A DNA stretch of 64,000 bases from Maridesulfovibrio sp. (GCF_963676065.1 NZ_OY780933.1:2458122-2522121); one strand, 5' to 3'. Positions 26,921-34,706 are shown, numbered from the stretch's first letter. A program made the numbers and translations. The notes: generated by a model not told the origin, from the letters alone.

Positions 26921-27343
26921 TTATTCAATAAAGCCTTTGTCCTGCATAACCTGCTCACTGATAAATTTTGCCATTCCTGTCTTCATTCGGCTGAATCCTT
27001 GTTTCTGATAGAAGCCTTCTTTTCCGGGAGCCGCATAAAGAATGACATTACAGCCTTCAAGGTGTTTCAGAATGTGCTCCATTATCAGGGAGCCAATCTT
27101 TTGTCCCTGATATTCAGGAAGAACAGCGCAATCGTATATGGCAGCCTGATATGCTCCATCCGAGAGCGCTCTGCCAAAACCAATCATTTTATCATCATCG
27201 AATATAAAAACTTTCGTATGGCTTGCTTGGAAAGCTTTTGCATGAATTTCGGGAGCATGGTGGGCCATCCCAACTTGTTTGAGGATGCTGGCTACGAGAT
27301 TCCAATCTATTTCATTACAGTCATATTTTATTTCAATAGTCAT
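26921..27343 (-). CDS. GNAT-family N-acetyltransferase
   Basis: A 140-residue acetyltransferase. AIYDCAVLPEYQGQKIGSLIMEHIL is the acetyl-CoA loop (QGQKIG), and VILYAAPGKEGFYQKQGFSRM is the C-terminal motif. I chose ATG 27343 because AAGGAG lies about 9 bp upstream; the frame is open 53 codons further but that part overlaps maf remnant R2 and has no ribosome-binding site. Last gene of cargo block 1. Confidence 0.87.
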   Translation of the reverse strand: MTIEIKYDCNEIDWNLVASILKQVGMAHHAPEIHAKAFQASHTKVFIFDDDKMIGFGRALSDGAYQAAIYDCAVLPEYQGQKIGSLIMEHILKHLEGCNVILYAAPGKEGFYQKQGFSRMKTGMAKFISEQVMQDKGFIE

Positions 27344-27450
27344 GCGTCTTAGCTCCTTTTTAGTGGACTTAATTGGGATTTCATAGCCTTTCCGTGAGTC
27401 CGCATCAAGTTGGAGATTGGTGGGGAGAGCTAAAAAATATCTCCAGCATC

Positions 27451-27559
27451 CGTTTTCTACCCATTCCCCGGAACAACACCCCCCACTGAACCAGTTTCTC
27501 AATAACCTGTGCTAAAAGCAATCCGATGACGTTGGTGTATGATTCGCAGATTCCTTTAT
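27451..27559 (-). repeat. Displaced maf 3'-end remnant R2 (type B, longest into the coding part)
   Basis: On the minus strand it encodes KGICESYTNVIGLLLAQV and then IEKLVQWGVLF, against VKGICGSYTNVVGLPLAKV and IETLVSYGVII in intact Maf. DNA similarity runs on to about 27559, some 24 bp further into maf than the other copies do. It is one base shorter than intact maf near the end (TTCCGGGGAATGGG against TTCCGGGGGATGGG), which shifts the frame past the normal stop. It is a remnant, not a functional gene. Confidence 0.85.
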
Positions 27560-27639
27560 TTAGTGAGCTATATCTTGTTTTAGTGGCCTCCACAAAGGAT
27601 TAGCCGGTGTTGGGCTGGATTTAAATGTATTCAAAAATG

Positions 27640-27689
27640 TTATCCCTACAGCGTCTTTGAAAAAAACAAAGTGAACGCTGTAGGGATAA
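27640..27689 (-). terminator. Long hairpin downstream of ACR3, probable terminator
   Basis: A perfect 15-bp stem (TTATCCCTACAGCGT, 27640-27654, with 27675-27689) is extended by a 5-bp inner stem (CTTTG/CAAAG) around an A-run, with three unpaired bases on one side. On the minus strand it is followed by AACATTTTTG. It lies about 110 bp beyond the ACR3 stop. Confidence 0.6.
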
Positions 27690-27801
27690 TTGTATGGAAA
27701 TGGTTCTTTTTAGTGGTTTTTGACGCCATGTACGTATTTCGAGAATTTGGCTGATGTTCAATCCTTAGTAGATCAGCCTATTCTTATTCTGCCCTTCAGG
27801 A

Positions 27802-28905
27802 TCAGATTGAAGACTCGGATCGTATATGGGTAATCCTTCCCCCGGTCCTTACTTGGTGCGGGAAGAATTTATTTTTGAAGTACAATGCAACATTGACAAG
27901 GGCAATGAGCACCGGAACTTCAACAAGAGGACCGATGACGGCGGCAAATGCCTCACCTGAGTTGATTCCGAACACGGCAATGGCAACCGCGATAGCAAGC
28001 TCGAAGTTGTTTGAGGCTGCTGTGAAGCTCAAGGTTGTTGCCTGTTCATATGTAGCGTCAGCTTTATATGAGAGGTAAAAGGAAACAAGGAACATGATAA
28101 GGAAATAGATTGTCAGTGGGATGGCGATGCGGATAACGTCAAAGGGAAGTTGAATAACCTTTTCTCCTTTGAGGGAGAACATGGTCAGAATTGTGAACAG
28201 AAGGAAAACAAGGGTTAAAGGACTGATGCGGGGGATAAATTTATTTTCATACCATTCACGCCCTTTGACTTTGAGTCCGATAATTCTAGTTAGCATGCCG
28301 CCGATGAAGGGTATGCCAAGGTAGATGAAGACGCTTTCGGCAATTTGACCGATGGAGATATCAACAACCGCCCCTTTAAGGCCGAACCAGCCAGGAAGTA
28401 CGGTTATGAAAAGATATGCATACAAAGAGAAAAAAAGTACCTGAAAAATGGAGTTGAACGCAACCAGTCCCGCACAGTATTCAGTATCGCCATTGGCCAG
28501 ATCATTCCATACGATAACCATAGCTATGCAACGGGCCAAACCAATCAAAATAAGTCCGACCATGTATTCGTGATGCCCGGATAAAAAAGTGATCGCGAGT
28601 CCGAACATGAGAATCGGTCCGATTATCCAGTTCTGGACCAGAGAAAGGGTAAGAACTTTGAAATTTCTGAATACCTGTCCCAGTTGTTCATATTTTACCT
28701 TGGCAAGAGGGGGGTACATCATCAGGATGAGCCCTATAGCAATGGGAATATTGGTTGTCCCTATTTGGAATGAATTAATTACATTCTTGATTTCAGGATA
28801 CATATAGCCACTACCGACTCCAATAAACATAGCCATGAAAATCCAGAGGGTAAGGTAGCGATCCAGGAAAGATAATTTTTTTATCAGTGATTCGGGCTCG
28901 TTCAT
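27802..28905 (-). CDS. ACR3-family arsenite efflux permease
   Basis: A 367-residue, ten-TM arsenite exporter. [20 protein letters not shown] contains the conserved Cys of ACR3 proteins. Also seen are [21 protein letters not shown] and the TM9 stretch [20 protein letters not shown] with its essential Glu. I chose ATG 28905, preceded by GGAGGAAGAA; ATG 28920 overlaps that site. It follows the ArsR gene by 15 bp, so arsenite should induce both. There is no arsenate reductase gene beside it, so the unit handles As(III) or relies on a reductase elsewhere. Confidence 0.92.
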   Translation of the reverse strand: MNEPESLIKKLSFLDRYLTLWIFMAMFIGVGSGYMYPEIKNVINSFQIGTTNIPIAIGLILMMYPPLAKVKYEQLGQVFRNFKVLTLSLVQNWIIGPILMFGLAITFLSGHHEYMVGLILIGLARCIAMVIVWNDLANGDTEYCAGLVAFNSIFQVLFFSLYAYLFITVLPGWFGLKGAVVDISIGQIAESVFIYLGIPFIGGMLTRIIGLKVKGREWYENKFIPRISPLTLVFLLFTILTMFSLKGEKVIQLPFDVIRIAIPLTIYFLIMFLVSFYLSYKADATYEQATTLSFTAASNNFELAIAVAIAVFGINSGEAFAAVIGPLVEVPVLIALVNVALYFKNKFFPHQVRTGGRITHIRSESSI

Positions 28906-28920
28906 TTCTTCCTCCACCAT

Positions 28921-29268
28921 TTAATCACATGGTACATTTTTTTTGGTTTTAAGGTATAGGGTTAGCCTTTTATGGTCCTCTTCACTTTGAGAGCACTCCG
29001 GCAGACCCTCGCATAACACAGCTAAAATATTGTCTGCGACCTTTGTTCCCGGTTTGACCAGGCTGTAATAGGTCCATTTCCCGCTGCGCCTTCCTTCCAC
29101 CCACCCCGCATTTTTCAGCATAGACATATGCCGGGAGATTCTTGATTGCGGCAATGCCAATCCTTCCATCAGGTCGCAAATGCATAACTCGCCATTTGCA
29201 AGCAGGCTGATAATCCTAAGTCGTGTGGGGTCGGAAAGTGCTTTGATCCGTTCAGCTAATTGTTTCAT
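28921..29268 (-). CDS. arsR: ArsR-family metalloregulator
   Basis: A 115-residue winged-helix repressor. The metal motif ELCICDL (CxC) is at about residues 27-33, followed by LALPQSRISRHMSMLKNAGWV, the recognition helix, and RRSGKWTYYSL, the wing. A Cys pair further on (LCEGLPEC) may add ligands. Arsenite binding would release it from the operator just upstream (29277-29298). It is first in the arsR-acr3 operon. Confidence 0.92.
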   Translation of the reverse strand: MKQLAERIKALSDPTRLRIISLLANGELCICDLMEGLALPQSRISRHMSMLKNAGWVEGRRSGKWTYYSLVKPGTKVADNILAVLCEGLPECSQSEEDHKRLTLYLKTKKNVPCD

Positions 29269-29276
29269 TGGAGGAT

Positions 29277-29298
29277 CATATCTGCTTATGCGGATATG
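29277..29298. promoter_or_regulatory. Probable ArsR operator
   Basis: Inverted repeat CATATCTGC-TTAT-GCGGATATG, 9-bp arms with one mismatch, 8 bp upstream of the arsR start. Position and dyad fit an autoregulatory ArsR site. Confidence 0.7.
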
Positions 29299-29344
29299 TC
29301 AATATGTTTTGTTTGGAGGGTAGTACAGGAGTAGGTGTTTTCGC

Positions 29345-29393
29345 CGTTGATCATTTAGTTTGATCTGTAACTGTTAAGATCACGGGACTTATT
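29345..29393. repeat. Element-end repeat E1, matching the flank of maf remnant R5
   Basis: Forty-nine bases that align with 32379-32426 with one gap and about six mismatches (shared CGTTGATCATT, CTGTAA, TGTTAAGAT and GGACTTATT). The match begins exactly at CGTTG, the point where maf similarity stops in R5. Here no maf sequence precedes it. It lies between arsR and the LysR gene, so it probably marks a cargo boundary. Confidence 0.65.
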
Positions 29394-29453
29394 GCGGACT
29401 CTTCGGTTGACTGAATCTGACGGCGGTAACGTATTTTTGATTTTGCCAACAAC

Positions 29454-30329
29454 CTAACTGTTGGGAAGATTCAATTCATATTTAATCCAATCAATGAAAA
29501 CCGCCATGTCTTTATTTCTTTCAGGTAACTCAATCGAAAGAATTACATAATCAGCAAGAGTTGTTTTAAATCCATATGGAGCTACGAGCAATCCTTGCTC
29601 AATGTCATCTCTGACCATAGGTTCGGGCCCGATTGCCATTCCGAAACCTGTTGTTGCAGCTTGAAGACTGAAATAAAAATGATCGAAATATTTTTCAGAA
29701 CTAATATCCGGTGAATCAGTAGAAATTTGTTTCCAATCAGACCACGCTTGTGGACGAGTTCGTGTGTGCAGAATGTCTTGTGGTGTATTTTTGTGTTTTG
29801 CCCAGTATGCAGGACTGCACACCGGAGCAATCCGTTCTTTCCCTAGAACAGTAGAATGATAATGAGAAGGCCAAGCAAAATCTGACCTCCTTATCGCCAG
29901 ATGTACCCCTTCCGAGGTGAGGTCAATCGGACCTCCTCCTGTAGATAGATGTATGTCAATTTCGGGGTCAATGGACCTGAATTTATCTAGTTTTGGCATT
30001 AGCCAACGCATGGCAAGTGATGGTTCACATGATACTGAAAGTCTGCGCATAGATTCTTTTTGACGAATCGCTTCACTTTTCTTTTCAAGCTGCTGAAAAA
30101 TATCTTCTACAATCTGAGCTAGGTCCCTTCCTTTTCCAGTAAGGTACAGCCCTCTATTACGTCTTTCAAAAAGATCAAACCCATAATATTCTTCAAGTTG
30201 CTTTACAGCCCGACTTACAGCTCCATGGGTCAAGTTCAACTCATGAGCCGCCTTGGTAAAACTGGAATATCTAGCTGCTGAGCGGAAACTGATAAGTGGC
30301 TTTAATGGAGGAATATTTTTCATAACCAT
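29454..30329 (-). CDS. LysR-family regulator, GcvA-like
   Basis: A 291-residue regulator. The helix-turn-helix is SFTKAAHELNLTHGAVSRAVK (in part: AAHELNLTHGAVSRAVKQLE), and the effector domain has IDIHLSTGGGPIDLTSEGVHLAIR, the GcvA/AmpR pattern. It is divergent from the LysE gene across 101 bp, the standard arrangement for a LysR regulator that controls its neighbour. A second Met two codons in (30323) is an alternative start. Confidence 0.88.
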   Translation of the reverse strand: MVMKNIPPLKPLISFRSAARYSSFTKAAHELNLTHGAVSRAVKQLEEYYGFDLFERRNRGLYLTGKGRDLAQIVEDIFQQLEKKSEAIRQKESMRRLSVSCEPSLAMRWLMPKLDKFRSIDPEIDIHLSTGGGPIDLTSEGVHLAIRRSDFAWPSHYHSTVLGKERIAPVCSPAYWAKHKNTPQDILHTRTRPQAWSDWKQISTDSPDISSEKYFDHFYFSLQAATTGFGMAIGPEPMVRDDIEQGLLVAPYGFKTTLADYVILSIELPERNKDMAVFIDWIKYELNLPNS

Positions 30330-30430
30330 TTGTGATAAAAACTCACGGATAATATGATTTCTTTTCGATTTTAATCTTAATGTATCTGCTTTATATCAAC
30401 AGCTAACCAAAGTCTACTGAGGAGGTAGCT

Positions 30431-31057
30431 GTGAGTATATTTGAATCAAATCTTTTGCTGATTGGAACTATCGCCGTTCTGGCAGTTGTGAGTCCGGGGC
30501 CTGACTTTGCCATTATTTTCAGAAATGGTTTGCGGTATGGTCGTAGGGTGGGGCTAGTAACTGCGCTTGGTATAGCATCCGGTGTCGTAGTCCACACAAC
30601 CTATGCTTTGCTTGGGCTAAGTTATATAGTTGCAGAGTATGTCTGGGTGTTGGAATTCGTGCGGTATGCAGGAGCTGGATATTTGATATGGCTAGGAGTT
30701 TCTGCTTTCAAACCACCCAAAAAACAAGAAGGCAATAATGCTGAAGATGGTCCGGTTTTGTTGTCACTTGGAACATCATTCCGCCAAGGTTTTTTTTGTA
30801 ATGTACTGAACCCAAAAACAATGCTTTTTTTCATAGCTCTGTTTACACAAGTTATAACACCGAGCACCTCACTAGGTTTAAAAATTGGAATAGGAGCTTT
30901 TATATCTTTAATTCATCTGATCTGGTTTATGTTCGTTGTATTCGTGGTTACAAATAATAATACCCAAAAATTAGTTAAGAATTGGCGTAATGTACTTGAG
31001 AAGGTTGTAGGAGTCTGCTTGCTTGGGCTGGGCGCAAAATTGGCTTTAGATGTCTAA
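30431..31057 (+). CDS. LysE-family translocator
   Basis: A 208-residue six-TM exporter. LAVVSPGPDFAIIFRNGLRYG (in part) has the SPGPD motif, and FFCNVLNPKTMLFFIALFTQ the NPK motif. GTG 30431 is the start, 6 bp after AGGAGG. It is divergent from the LysR gene that probably controls it and lies 30 bp before the cupin gene. This is the second LysE-type gene in the accessory region; the two are not close copies. Confidence 0.88.
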   Translation: MSIFESNLLLIGTIAVLAVVSPGPDFAIIFRNGLRYGRRVGLVTALGIASGVVVHTTYALLGLSYIVAEYVWVLEFVRYAGAGYLIWLGVSAFKPPKKQEGNNAEDGPVLLSLGTSFRQGFFCNVLNPKTMLFFIALFTQVITPSTSLGLKIGIGAFISLIHLIWFMFVVFVVTNNNTQKLVKNWRNVLEKVVGVCLLGLGAKLALDV

Positions 31058-31087
31058 TAATTCCTGAATCAGGATAACGGAGAAAAT

Positions 31088-31456
31088 ATGACAAAACATG
31101 ATGCAATTAATTTTGAACAGAAATTTTCAAAATTCAGCGACCATTGGTCCCCTAGAGTTATAGCAAAAATGAACAACTATCAGTTCAAAGTTGCTAAAAT
31201 AAAAGGGGAATTTGTTTGGCACGACCATAAAGATACGGACGAAGTTTTCATTGTAATTTCAGGTCAGATGGAGATCGAGTTTCGTGATGGTAAGGTAGAA
31301 ATCAAATCCGGTGAAATGTTTGTGGTCAATAAGGGAGTTGAACATAAACCATTTGCAGAAGAAGAATGTCAGATTCTTATTATCGAACCTAAAGGAGTCA
31401 TCAATACAGGAGAGGCTGAAAGCAACCTGACCGCTGAGAATGACATATGGATTTAA
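31088..31456 (+). CDS. Cupin-domain protein
   Basis: A 122-residue single-cupin protein. The first cupin motif is [20 protein letters not shown] and the second is [15 protein letters not shown], giving the His/His/Glu/His metal set. GGAGAAAAT precedes the ATG. It is likely co-transcribed with the LysE gene. No substrate can be named. Confidence 0.87.
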   Translation: MTKHDAINFEQKFSKFSDHWSPRVIAKMNNYQFKVAKIKGEFVWHDHKDTDEVFIVISGQMEIEFRDGKVEIKSGEMFVVNKGVEHKPFAEEECQILIIEPKGVINTGEAESNLTAENDIWI

Positions 31457-31796
31457 ATTGAAATCCTGAAAGATATCTTCAGCCAAGGATGGCTTTTTAG
31501 GAATAATTCAAACTATATCATACAAACAATCGCAACATCACTTACCCACCCCCGTTGGCATTACTTATTGGCAGCACCCAAAAAACCGCAAATAAACGCA
31601 GAAAAGGGTTAACTCTGAAAATGAGTTAACCCTTAACCTTATCAATTCAACCAGTGGGAATCCCGTGGGAACCACACCAGTAAGCCAACCCGAATGTACG
31701 ATTTTTTACCCGTCCCCCGGAACGATAACTCCGTAAGATACTAAGGTTTCTAGCACTTTCGCGAGGAGCAGACCGGCTACGTTGATAATCTTATTT
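31457..31796. other. 340-bp block boundary: hairpin and maf remnant R3
   Basis: Contains a 12-bp perfect hairpin AAGGGTTAACTC/GAGTTAACCCTT (31604-31634) with a 7-base loop, which may end the cupin transcript although no T-run follows. Maf remnant R3 (31654-31784) comes next. No gene seen. Confidence 0.5.
31654..31784 (-). repeat. Displaced maf 3'-end remnant R3 (type A, best copy)
   Basis: Aligns without gaps to 34728-34858 with 12 differences in 131 bases (about 91%). It covers the last 25 codons of maf (NVAGLLLAKVLETLVSYG then VIVPGDG and the stop) and about 52 bp of its 3' flank (GTGGGAATCCCGTGGGAACC). Similarity stops sharply at ACGTTG on the right. Confidence 0.92.
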
Positions 31797-32174
31797 TTAT
31801 ATGATGTCATGCCCATAGGAATTGTCTATGGAGCACAGCCATGTGCCGTCTTGAGTTTTGTTGAAAACGTATACCGCCTTGCGTTCAGTCTCAGGCAAAT
31901 TAGGAGCAGAAACAATTGTGTTGGCAAGTACCAGAGCCGTATCTCCGGATTCAAGAATATTCATTCCATTCTGCTTAACCTGAAGTCCGTTTGTAAAGTA
32001 TTTGGCAATTGCTTCAAAAGCTTTGCGGATAGCCTCTCTGCCTTGGACTGTTCTGCCGGGTTCAATCACAAGTACTGCGTTTTCGGTGTAGATATTAACC
32101 AAGGTGTCAAAATCTTCTGCAACTATTGCCTTATCAGCTTTTTCTATCTGGATTTCAACTGGATGTTTTTCCAA
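31797..32174 (-). CDS. NTF2-like / SnoaL-type (DUF4440) protein
   Basis: A 125-residue protein with the cone-fold pattern of SgcJ/EcaC/DUF4440 proteins: IEKADKAIVAEDFDTLVNIY, AVLVIEPGRTVQGREAIRKA and DGTWLCSIDNSYG. It begins with TTG 32174, preceded by AGGAG. It is the only gene in a cargo block of about 0.5 kb between maf remnants R3 and R4. Function unknown. Confidence 0.82.
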   Translation of the reverse strand: MEKHPVEIQIEKADKAIVAEDFDTLVNIYTENAVLVIEPGRTVQGREAIRKAFEAIAKYFTNGLQVKQNGMNILESGDTALVLANTIVSAPNLPETERKAVYVFNKTQDGTWLCSIDNSYGHDII

Positions 32175-32236
32175 TTTTTTTCTCCTATAGTTATAGTGTA
32201 TTTTGTTTTAATTGTAGCCAGAAATGGAGTGAGGTT

Positions 32237-32292
32237 CCCAAACAACAGCAGCTCACTGAACCAGTGTCTCAATCGGCAGCCCGACGATGTTG
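32237..32292 (-). repeat. Displaced maf 3'-end remnant R4 (type B, internally deleted)
   Basis: Minus-strand translation reads INIVGLP directly followed by IETLVQ and a stop. It matches R2 (ACTGAACCAG.TTCTCAAT and the GTTG end) but lacks a short stretch of about 15 bp that encodes the LAQV region. It is followed by ATCAG, then R5. Confidence 0.7.
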
Positions 32293-32297
32293 ATCAG

Positions 32298-32383
32298 CGA
32301 TTTTTTACCCATCTCCCGGAACGATAACTCCGTAAGATACTAAGTTTTCTAGCACTTTTGCTAGGGGGAGACCAATAACGTTG
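32298..32383 (-). repeat. Displaced maf 3'-end remnant R5 (type A)
   Basis: Aligns without gaps to 34773-34858 with 10 differences in 86 bases (about 88%). It covers the same 25 codons as R3 but lacks the longer 3' flank. Right of ACGTTG it continues into element-end repeat E2 instead of maf coding sequence. Confidence 0.88.
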
Positions 32384-32426
32384 ATCATTGATTTGACCTG
32401 TAATTGTTAAGATTATAGGACTTATT
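32379..32426. repeat. Element-end repeat E2
   Basis: Forty-eight bases matching E1 at 29345-29393 (about 86% with one gap). It begins in the last five bases of R5 and runs into the ParDE/HEPN block, so it looks like the terminal sequence of an inserted unit. Confidence 0.65.
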
Positions 32427-32484
32427 CATTTCATGTGGGGAGTTGTGTGGGAGTGTGCGATGCTGGACGGACTATTCAAATTGA

Positions 32485-32799
32485 TCATAGTTGCGCATCA
32501 TCATTGAGCTTTTCTTCAAAGTTTTGACCGCCATAGTAGATGCTGAGAATGACAACATTTTCGTCCATAATAGCGAACGCAATAATTGTACGTTTTTTGA
32601 AATGAGTAATTCTCAGGCCGGGGCGGATGTCTTCACGTAATGTTCCTCGTTGCGGAAAAGATTTTAACTCTTCGCAATGTTTGATAATGGCATCTGTAAA
32701 TTCTTTTGCAGTTTCGGATGATGCGGCTTTGGCAACATATCGGTATAATCCGACAAGCTGCTCTTCTGCTTCCGGTGAGAAAATTACTGAGTAGGACAT
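32485..32799 (-). CDS. RelE/ParE-family toxin
   Basis: A 104-residue toxin. SVIFSPEAEEQLVGLYRYVAK at the N-terminus, FPQRGTLREDIRPGLRITHF in the middle and FAIMDENVVILSIYYGGQNFE at the end form the RelE/ParE fold. ParE members poison gyrase; RelE members cut mRNA. The fold call is firm, the target is not. It follows its antitoxin gene by 14 bp. Confidence 0.9.
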   Translation of the reverse strand: MSYSVIFSPEAEEQLVGLYRYVAKAASSETAKEFTDAIIKHCEELKSFPQRGTLREDIRPGLRITHFKKRTIIAFAIMDENVVILSIYYGGQNFEEKLNDDAQL

Positions 32800-32813
32800 C
32801 TGAATTTTATGAC

Positions 32814-33077
32814 CTACGCTTCATGTTCTTCAGATAATTTTGCCCGAACCTGATCAAGGCTTCTGCCACGGGATTTATCTTCCTTCATAACGTCGTAAAC
32901 AGGTGCCACCTGTTGTCTAAGCCACTCCTCAACAGCACGGTCGCGTGCCAGCAAAGCCCTTAGTCCATCGCGAATAACTTCGCTTTCAGATGCATATTCG
33001 CCTTTGGCAACTTTTTCTTTTACCAACTGCGCCATTTCATGGGGCAGCGTAATGCTCATCTGTTTTGTTGATCTCAT
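32814..33077 (-). CDS. ParD-family antitoxin
   Basis: An 87-residue antitoxin. MSITLPHEMAQLVKEKVAKGEYASESEVIRDGLRAL, quoted here only as far as its ribbon-helix-helix core SESEVIRDGLRAL, is the DNA-binding half; the C-terminus (DKSRGRSLDQVRAKL) wraps the toxin. ATG 33077 follows GGAGG. ParD should repress its own promoter with ParE. The pair would hold the cargo block in place against loss. Confidence 0.9.
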   Translation of the reverse strand: MRSTKQMSITLPHEMAQLVKEKVAKGEYASESEVIRDGLRALLARDRAVEEWLRQQVAPVYDVMKEDKSRGRSLDQVRAKLSEEHEA

Positions 33078-33118
33078 ATTGTCCTCCAGTGATGTGTAGG
33101 ATTTAATCCTACTCATAT

Positions 33119-33289
33119 TTATAAGACCGTGCAACTGTGTTGGCAAGTTGGATTGTGGAGGTCTTGCCTATCAAATCCGGCTTTCTTAGCCTGTTCGGTC
33201 ACATCAATAAAGTTACCGTCTTTCAGAGCCTGCTTTCTGGTATACGAATAGATCATTTGAAATAGTGGATCGCAATAAATGACCATCAT
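33119..33289 (-). pseudogene. 3'-truncated DUF6573-like gene
   Basis: Minus-strand frame of 56 codons: MMVIYCDPLFQ then MIYSYTRKQALKDGNFIDV and TEQAKKAGFD. The middle closely resembles the N-terminus of DUF6573 proteins, which are common on plasmids and integrative elements and are normally well over 100 residues. After AGFD the similarity stops and a short unrelated tail leads to a stop. GGAG precedes the ATG. It may still be translated, but it is a broken gene and a trace of a larger mobile element. Confidence 0.65.
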
Positions 33290-33473
33290 GATTCTCCTTC
33301 AAATTTTGGTGGTAAAATTTGGAGGGTATCCTGTGAGGGTGGGGATGGTCACGGGGGAGATTTTAAATCATTTTGCTACTAAACAGCAATTGACATAGTT
33401 GGTGCTTTTATATCAGCTATATTGCATAGTTCTTTAAAAAATGTTTTTAAATTAATTTTATTGGGGTGTTGAA
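33290..33473. other. Promoter region of the HEPN-type gene
   Basis: 184 bp with TTGACA at 33390-33395 and AT-rich sequence (TTTTATATCAGCTATATT) downstream; no well-spaced -10 can be fixed. No gene seen. Confidence 0.3.
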
Positions 33474-34706
33474 ATGACAGAGACGGAATCTGAAAAGATT
33501 GTGGAATTGAGCCATGAAATTGCGAGTAAGATTAAAAAGGACAAGGTTGATCTTTATAGAGCTAAAGAACATGTCCCAAGTCTTATATCTCTGTATTCTA
33601 TACCATTGGCAGATTCGTTATCGATGATAGATGGATTTGGGTTAAAGGTGTACAATGGTGCTATTTCTATTAATCATCAGCAAATGGCAGCATGCATCCT
33701 TCGTGAAGTACTTTACAGTAGTGGTTTTGATGTAAAGGCATTTGTTGAAGAAGTCTCGGTCCCAAGAAGTGGAGGTGTCACATATCGATTACTTCTAAAC
33801 TCACTTATTTATTCTGAATTAGATCTAGATGAATCAGTATCAGTAATGCCATTGAAGAAAATGCGTGATGCTGGGGTTGTCAGTGATCACTTTATTGACG
33901 AGGTTCGGTCTGAATTACATGGTGTAATGGAAATAATTGATAATTACGCTGTTTTGGAAATTAGGCAGAGTGTTCCCAATTTGGTTGTCCAGACATTAGA
34001 GGGAGTGGAGATTGGTGTTGGCAAAACTATAGGACGTGTGATTGAAGATAAGTGTTTGTTTTTCAAGCAGATGTTTTCTTTGACCAATAGTAATGCGATT
34101 GTTCCATTAGTCGGTTGGTTTACTTATGATGAAAAACGATTGAATAGTATTTGCCCACATAAACCTAAATTATATCAAGATCAGCAGTCAATGTACCCCG
34201 TAGCTGAAAAAGTTGACTGGGAACAGATAGTTAGCCTTTTTCCAAATAAAGAAGCAATCTATCAAATAGATAAGTTGCGAAGCGTGATTGAGAGAATCTA
34301 TTTGGCTCAAAGTAATGATCGCCTTGAAAGTAAATGGCTTGACCTGTCAATAGTACTTGAGATGCTTTGTGTCGAAGGATCGGGAGACAATACATACAAA
34401 GTTTCCAATCATATGGCTTGGTTTTTAGGGAAATCTCCTGAACAAAAAAATGAGATAAGAAAACAGGTAAAGGATTTCTACGGCATTAGAAGTAATATAA
34501 TTCACACAGGTAGAAAATCAGCTAAGAAAAAAGAAAAGAGTATAGATTATTATAATCAAATATATAATGAAAACTTATCATTAATTCAAAAAGCAATAAT
34601 ACAAATTATTTCTCTTGGAGGGGTCCCAGATTGGACTCTGTTTAGCGATTGTAATTGTTGTTTGGAAGAGTACACCGAGTACAATAGAATAAATAAAAAC
34701 AATTGA
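33474..34706 (+). CDS. Large protein with a C-terminal Apea-like HEPN domain
   Basis: A 410-residue soluble protein with no signal peptide or TM segment. The C-terminal 150 residues look like an Apea-type HEPN domain: WLDLSIVLEMLCVEGSGDNTYK, SNHMAWFLGKSPEQ and YGIRSNIIHTGRKSAKK. R339-S-N-I-I-H344 fits the RX4H motif of HEPN ribonucleases. The N-terminal 280 residues are unrecognised. HEPN proteins often act in toxin-antitoxin or antiphage systems. It is AT-rich compared with the core genes and lies between ParDE and intact maf, in the youngest cargo block. No partner nucleotidyltransferase gene is adjacent. Confidence 0.65.
   Translation: MTETESEKIVELSHEIASKIKKDKVDLYRAKEHVPSLISLYSIPLADSLSMIDGFGLKVYNGAISINHQQMAACILREVLYSSGFDVKAFVEEVSVPRSGGVTYRLLLNSLIYSELDLDESVSVMPLKKMRDAGVVSDHFIDEVRSELHGVMEIIDNYAVLEIRQSVPNLVVQTLEGVEIGVGKTIGRVIEDKCLFFKQMFSLTNSNAIVPLVGWFTYDEKRLNSICPHKPKLYQDQQSMYPVAEKVDWEQIVSLFPNKEAIYQIDKLRSVIERIYLAQSNDRLESKWLDLSIVLEMLCVEGSGDNTYKVSNHMAWFLGKSPEQKNEIRKQVKDFYGIRSNIIHTGRKSAKKKEKSIDYYNQIYNENLSLIQKAIIQIISLGGVPDWTLFSDCNCCLEEYTEYNRINKNN

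Larger units (their letters stand above)
27344..27801. other. 458-bp block boundary: maf remnant R2 and a long hairpin
   Basis: Holds remnant R2 (27451-27559) and the terminator-like hairpin 27640-27689, described separately. The remaining sequence shows no gene. Confidence 0.5.
32175..32484. other. 310-bp block boundary with two abutting maf remnants
   Basis: Holds R4 (32237-32292), R5 (32298-32383) and the element-end repeat E2 (32379-32426). No gene seen. The two remnants are only 5 bp apart. Confidence 0.6.

Noticed and set aside
27405..27593. A 62-codon minus-strand gene
   Set aside because: The frame is the displaced maf end R2 read past its lost stop. It has no start context and no protein family other than the Maf C-terminus.
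31782..32327. A 181-codon + strand reading frame
   Set aside because: It lies opposite the NTF2-like gene and crosses remnants R4 and R5. It has no family match and no ribosome-binding site.
23981..32383. The dispersed repeats as integron attC sites or a CRISPR array
   Set aside because: The repeats are explained codon by codon as the end of maf. They lack the GTTRRRY/RYYYAAC pair of attC sites, are too long, too few and too widely spaced for CRISPR, and no intI or cas gene is present.
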